Source of the DNA: Tardiphaga sp. P9-11
GTDB lineage: Bacteria; Pseudomonadota; Alphaproteobacteria; Rhizobiales; Xanthobacteraceae
Assembly (NCBI RefSeq): GCF_008329525.1
Contig: NZ_NPKQ01000009.1
Span: forward strand, 1 to 64,000
DNA: 64,000 nt
Direction of reading: 5' to 3'
The stretch's first letter is position 1. Each line of letters begins with the position of its first letter. The translations under genes were made by a program, and so were the position numbers. This document shows positions 60,879 through 64,000 of the stretch, one piece after another. The notes under the pieces were generated by a model that saw nothing but the letters and a program-made list of their open reading frames with translations, did not search any database and was not told the origin of the DNA.

Positions 60879-61385
60879 TCAGGCGGCGCCCTTCAGCTTC
60901 TTGGTGCATTCGCTGTAGTAGCCGCCGCCTTTTTCAATCCACTTCATGCCACCGTTGGCATTGCCGGCCTTGTTGGCATTGTACTGATCCACGCAGGTGT
61001 GCATCCGTGCCTTGCCCGCCGTTTCCTTGGCGTATTTCGGATCGACCGCCGACGGGAAGGTGGCAGGGCCTGCCGGAGCGGCGGCTGTCGTGGCAGCCGG
61101 CTTGGGGGCTACGGCAGGTTTGGGAGCCGCCGCCGGTTTAGCCTCGGCAGCCTTCGGCGCGGCAGTTGCTGCAGGTGCAGCGGCGGGCGTCGTCGCAGCG
61201 GCATCCGTCCCGCATTCAGCTTTGCGGAAGTCATTCCATTTCTGGCCGTTCAGCGTGCCGGCGGTCTTGGCCGCCTGATATTTTGCACTGCATTCGGTCG
61301 CGGTGAGTGCATGAGCCGGACCGAAGGCAAGCAGAGCAAAACTGGATACTGCAATCGCGCAGGCGAATTTGACAGGCATCGTCAT
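60879..61385 (-). CDS. PsiF-like secreted protein with two Cys modules
   Basis: Exported protein of 168 aa with a signal peptide ending AHA-LT, then two Cys-bracketed modules: C-x-A-K-Y-Q...F-R-K-A-E-C and C-V-D-Q-Y-N...Y-S-E-C, separated by a long Ala/Pro/Lys/Thr-rich linker. The first module resembles PsiF repeats. Start at ATG 61385, where GGGAGAG precedes it; an ATG at 61457 would bury the signal. Function unknown. It lies near the PsiF gene at 61580, on the opposite strand. Confidence 0.65.
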   Translation of the reverse strand: MTMPVKFACAIAVSSFALLAFGPAHALTATECSAKYQAAKTAGTLNGQKWNDFRKAECGTDAAATTPAAAPAATAAPKAAEAKPAAAPKPAVAPKPAATTAAAPAGPATFPSAVDPKYAKETAGKARMHTCVDQYNANKAGNANGGMKWIEKGGGYYSECTKKLKGAA

Positions 61386-61579
61386 GGCGTTCTCTCCCTT
61401 TGCTACACTAAGTAAAAGCAGACGACGGCATCCTATCGCGACCGCTGCACGTAGCAACGGGACCGCAGCTCCCTGCGAAAAATTATCGTGATCACACCAT
61501 CAGATATATTTCAACTCATTCACCTCCCGTTCAGCCCGGGGCGCCCACGCTGATTTCCCGTTCAATCCGAGGTGCTGCC

Positions 61580-61855
61580 ATGATCCGATTTGCTTCCAGC
61601 CTAGCCACCGCTGCCGTCGCCTCCTTCCTGCTGGTCGGCGCGGCCACTGCACAGACACCTGCGCCGACGGCCACCAAGACTGCGCCTGCGAAAGCGGCCC
61701 CAGCCGACAAGATGGCGCCTGCGGACAAGACCGCGGAAAAGCCCCGCACGGCGGCGTCGCTTGAATGTTCGAAACAGGCCGACGCCAAGGGTCTGCATGG
61801 CACCGAGCGCCGCAAATTCCGCTCGGACTGCAAAAAGGGCACGAAGGCGAACTAA
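61580..61855 (+). CDS. PsiF family protein
   Basis: A 91-aa periplasmic protein with a signal peptide (about 1-24, ending TAQ-TP), an Ala/Lys/Pro-rich linker, and one PsiF repeat near the C terminus (ECSKQADAKGLHGTERRKFR then a second Cys and Lys-rich end). PsiF repeats were named for a phosphate-starvation-inducible gene, but the role is not known. Divergent from the two-module protein at 60879-61385. Confidence 0.8.
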   Translation: MIRFASSLATAAVASFLLVGAATAQTPAPTATKTAPAKAAPADKMAPADKTAEKPRTAASLECSKQADAKGLHGTERRKFRSDCKKGTKAN

Positions 61856-61868
61856 CCAGCCCGGACTG

Positions 61869-61899
61869 CCTGTCTCTCGCCCGGAAAGCGAGGGACAGG
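61869..61899. terminator. Hairpin after the PsiF gene
   Basis: A 12-bp stem CCTGTCTCTCGC / GCGAGGGACAGG with one G-U wobble and a 7-nt loop, 14 nt after the stop codon. No T tract follows, so it is a likely but unproven terminator. Confidence 0.5.
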
Positions 61900-61969
61900 T
61901 AGACCACACCGCATTTGTCGGCAGGTGCGGACTTTGCCATAAAGCTGGCTCCTTCAGCTTCCCGTGCAA

Positions 61970-63034
61970 ATGGCCATCGCCCTTCCCAGCTCCCTGCAAA
62001 TTCGCACGACCCTTGAGACGCTCGTCATCGGCACGATCGGCGGCGCGCTATTCTATTTGGCGGAATTGCCGGGCGGACTGATCTCCGGTGCGATGATCGC
62101 GGTCGCCGCCTACGGCATCTTCGGCCGCCCGGTCGGCCTGCCGCAGCCGATGGCCCATGTCATCCTGATGACACTCGGTCTGTCGCTTGGCTCGATGGTG
62201 TCGCCGGAGATGGTGCACAATCTCAGCGCCTATCCAGTGACCATCGGGCTGCTGGCGCTGGCCACGTTCTGCGCCACCTTCGGCAGCAGCATCTATCTGC
62301 AGCGTGTGCATGGCTGGGACCGCACCTCGGCCCTGCTGGCGGGCAGCCCCGGCGCGCTGTCGCAGATCATCATGCTGGCCACCGAGCGCAACGCCGACGT
62401 GCCGGGCATCGCGGTCGTGCAGATTTTTCGCGTCATCATCCTCACCGGCATGGTCCCCTTGTTACTCGCCGCTACGGGCCTGATGGCCCACGGCCCGCTG
62501 CCGTCGCGTGGGCCGGAAGCCTCGCCGCTGGCGCTCGCCGAACTCGCCGCTGCGGCCGTCGCGGTCTCGCTGTTCATGCGCTGGATCAAATTTCCGGCAA
62601 GCTGGATGTTCGGCGCAATGATGGCGTCATCGGTGCTGCACGGCACCGGCTGGGTCCACGGCACGCTGCCGCAATGGGCCTATATCACCGCGCTCGTCGG
62701 CATCGGCAGCCTGATCGGTTCGCGCTTCGGCAAGATCTCGCCGCGCACCATTCTCAGCCATGTCTGGGCCGCGCTCGGCTCGTTCACGGTGGCCATCGCG
62801 ATCTCGGCGGTGTTCGTGACGATCATCGCGCTGACCACCACCGTGAAGCTGAGCGATGTCGTCGTCGCCTTCGCGCCCGGTGCCATGGACGCGATGCTTG
62901 CGCTCGCACTGACGCTGCATATCGATCCGGTATTCGTCGGCGCGCATCATCTGTCGCGCTTCATCTATGTGTCGATCGTCACGCCCGGCATCGTGCATCT
63001 GTTCGGCAAGGCACAGGACGACATCGACGACTGA
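61970..63034 (+). CDS. AbrB-family membrane protein (PF05145)
   Basis: Polytopic membrane protein of about 354 aa with ten or more helices, containing two similar halves as in the AbrB family. PGGLISGAMIAVAAYG and FPASWMFGAMMASSV show the paired P-x-W/GAM motifs. Databases sometimes mislabel it a transcriptional regulator or ammonia monooxygenase; transport is more likely, substrate unknown. The start is ATG 61970 or GTG 61964. Its stop codon TGA lies in a dispersed repeat. Confidence 0.8.
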   Translation: MAIALPSSLQIRTTLETLVIGTIGGALFYLAELPGGLISGAMIAVAAYGIFGRPVGLPQPMAHVILMTLGLSLGSMVSPEMVHNLSAYPVTIGLLALATFCATFGSSIYLQRVHGWDRTSALLAGSPGALSQIIMLATERNADVPGIAVVQIFRVIILTGMVPLLLAATGLMAHGPLPSRGPEASPLALAELAAAAVAVSLFMRWIKFPASWMFGAMMASSVLHGTGWVHGTLPQWAYITALVGIGSLIGSRFGKISPRTILSHVWAALGSFTVAIAISAVFVTIIALTTTVKLSDVVVAFAPGAMDAMLALALTLHIDPVFVGAHHLSRFIYVSIVTPGIVHLFGKAQDDIDD

Positions 63035-63082
63035 GCATGATCCCGAAAAGTGGATACCGGTTTTCGGACAAGATCATGCTCA
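63032..63082. repeat. Dispersed palindromic repeat containing the AbrB stop codon
   Basis: Arms TGAGCATGATC (63032-63042) and GATCATGCTCA (63072-63082), with inner CCGAAAA/TTTTCGG. The leading TGA is the stop codon of the upstream gene. This type of element occurs widely between genes of alphaproteobacteria related to this one. Confidence 0.8.
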
Positions 63083-63114
63083 ACGAGAAATGCTAGGGGC
63101 CGATTTACCGGACC

Positions 63115-63654
63115 CTAGCGGCGCGCGGTCCGGCCGGCGCCCCATATTGCGATCGCGGCCATCGCCAGCGAGATCAACACGTTGTAGCCGGCCAGCGACA
63201 GGCCGAGGAAACGCCACTGCACCTCGTCGCAGCGGATCACCTTCACGGTGTCGAGACGCTCCAGCAGGCTGCCGGCCTTGCCGAGATCGACCACCGGACC
63301 GGAACAGTCAGTCGGCCCCTGCCAGAATTTCCATTCGACGCCGGCGTGATAGCCGCCGAGTACTGCATTGGCGAGCGCCGCCAGCGCCAGCAGCATCAGT
63401 CCAGTAACGACCAGACCGCGCGGCGCGTCCTTCGCGGCGGCAATCGCCACCAGCACCGCCAGTGGGATCGTGAGATAATAGGCATAGCGCTGCTCGAGGC
63501 AGAGCGGACATGGCCGGATATCCAGCACGAGCTGGAAGAACCAGGCCCCCGCCAATGTGGCCATAGCGATCAGGCCAACCGCAAGGGCGGCGACCAGTGC
63601 CGGGTTCGACGAAACATGCACGGGCGCGGATGTCGGGGCGGTCTGGGCAGTCAC
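63115..63654 (-). CDS. dsbB: Disulfide bond formation protein B (DsbB family)
   Basis: Four-helix inner-membrane oxidase of 179 aa that reoxidises DsbA using quinone. First periplasmic pair is CPLC (C49, C52), second pair C117 and C142 (DCSG, IRCDE), both required for activity. Topology and length match the family. It likely reoxidises the DsbA-family protein at 58.1 kb. It stands alone on the minus strand. Confidence 0.93.
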   Translation of the reverse strand: MTAQTAPTSAPVHVSSNPALVAALAVGLIAMATLAGAWFFQLVLDIRPCPLCLEQRYAYYLTIPLAVLVAIAAAKDAPRGLVVTGLMLLALAALANAVLGGYHAGVEWKFWQGPTDCSGPVVDLGKAGSLLERLDTVKVIRCDEVQWRFLGLSLAGYNVLISLAMAAIAIWGAGRTARR

Positions 63655-63763
63655 GATGCTCTCCGGAGTGGCTGTTGGGTCCTATCCCGTGGCACACCAC
63701 CCTGTCGAGACAGCCCGGATCACACTGGAGTGTGCGCGACGGCCAACTTGGCAAAACCGCAGG

Positions 63764-63791
63764 TTGACCCACCCGGAGCGCCCGCTATATT
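63764..63791 (+). promoter_or_regulatory. Promoter of the tRNA-Leu gene
   Basis: TTGACC (63764-63769), 16-nt spacer, TATATT (63786-63791), followed by a GC-rich discriminator CCGCCCGC. The start site would lie about 35 nt before the mature tRNA 5' end. Confidence 0.75.
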
Positions 63792-63832
63792 CCGCCCGCT
63801 TCGCGACCCTTGGCTTCGGCCGGCGCCCGAAT

Positions 63833-63917
63833 GCCCCTGTGGCGGAATTGGTAGACGCGCTCGACTCAAAATCGAGTTCCGCAAGGAGTGCTGGTTCGAT
63901 TCCGGCCAGGGGCACCA
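63833..63917 (+). tRNA. tRNA-Leu (anticodon CAA)
   Basis: An 85-nt class II tRNA. Acceptor arms GCCCCTG and CAGGGGC pair fully; the D-arm has TTGGTAGACGCG. The anticodon stem is CTCGA/TCGAG with loop CTCAAAA (anticodon CAA, reads UUG). There is a long variable arm, and the T-arm loop is GGTTCGATTCC. Discriminator A and encoded CCA at 63915-63917. The long variable arm and A73 support leucine identity. Confidence 0.95.
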
Positions 63918-64000
63918 TTCGGGCATTCGGCCTCGCCCGCCAACGTTCGCTTTCCCCTATAATTTCAGGTCCGATTCGCATTTCGCGCCTACCGCCGTAG

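Noticed and set aside
1-64000. CRISPR arrays, insertion sequences, integrases, phage genes, restriction-modification or toxin-antitoxin systems
   Set aside because: Looked for and not seen; no regularly spaced direct repeats, transposase motifs or paired small toxin/antitoxin genes. The HNH nuclease at 53.2 kb has no methylase or partner next to it.
63557-64000. A plus-strand frame running across the tRNA gene to the window end
   Set aside because: It overlaps dsbB antisense and the tRNA-Leu gene; a high-GC artefact.

Overview
The window reads as a chromosomal core segment of a GC-rich alphaproteobacterium of the Bradyrhizobium/Rhodopseudomonas/Afipia/Tardiphaga group (Nitrobacteraceae). The basis is the protein flavour (TlpA, DUF2125, TIGR02302, MJ0042 zinc-ribbon and PduO-etfBA-hbd neighbourhoods), a SAM-II riboswitch before metX, and family-typical palindromic intergenic repeats. 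I cannot fix the genus. No insertion sequence, prophage, CRISPR array or integron was seen, so this is mostly ordinary housekeeping DNA with a few accessory catabolic and transport cassettes.

Layout. 1-690: apparently the promoter and leader of an rRNA operon running left off the window, then an M23 peptidoglycan peptidase. 2.8-8.5 kb: DUF1259 protein, clpB with a probable heat-shock promoter, MOSC protein, secreted cysteine peptidase-like protein. 8.8-14 kb: amino-acid block, with metX-metW under a SAM-II riboswitch/terminator, divergent from chorismate mutase-hisC-tyrC. 14-20.6 kb: envelope block with DUF2125, ChaC-type cyclotransferase, PlsC, YdcF and ftsEX, then a zinc-ribbon protein and a receiver-only regulator. 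20.7-27.3 kb: TIGR02302 protein, lysA-lptM-argH operon, divergent tlpA. 27.5-32.3 kb: small enzymes, a divergent AraC/MFS pair, a LysR/tautomerase pair. 32.4-36.2 kb: twin-TM protein, cobalamin adenosyltransferase, etfBA, hbdA. 36.3-41.9 kb: BrkB protein whose 3' end overlaps a sensorless hybrid kinase, gluQRS, LysR/SDR pair, L,D-transpeptidase. 42-47 kb: a SulP remnant, a CDF metal exporter and a copper-type cluster (DUF2946, TonB receptor, fused YcnI-PCuAC protein). 47-53 kb: degenerate HtrA-like protein, esterase, and a GntR-controlled FAH/deacetylase/Bug operon. 53-64 kb: HNH nuclease, ClC channel, DUF2855, AlkA, DsbA, TauE, LrgAB, two PsiF-like proteins, an AbrB-family membrane protein, DsbB and tRNA-Leu(CAA).

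How it works together. The recurrent themes are envelope and periplasm maintenance (M23 peptidase, L,D-transpeptidase, FtsEX, LrgAB), thiol/copper handling (TlpA, DsbA, DsbB, YcnI-PCuAC, TonB receptor) and amino-acid synthesis (Met, His, Tyr, Lys, Arg). Regulation is readable in several places: a riboswitch with mutually exclusive hairpins, near-perfect operators between divergent regulator/target pairs, and intrinsic terminators.

I do not see a clear, wholly new multi-gene system. The best second-look items are the catalytically dead HtrA-like protein, the histidine kinase with a histone-H1-like tail, the 74-nt antisense gene overlap, the GntR operon with its start-overlapping operator, and several unannotated small ORFs.
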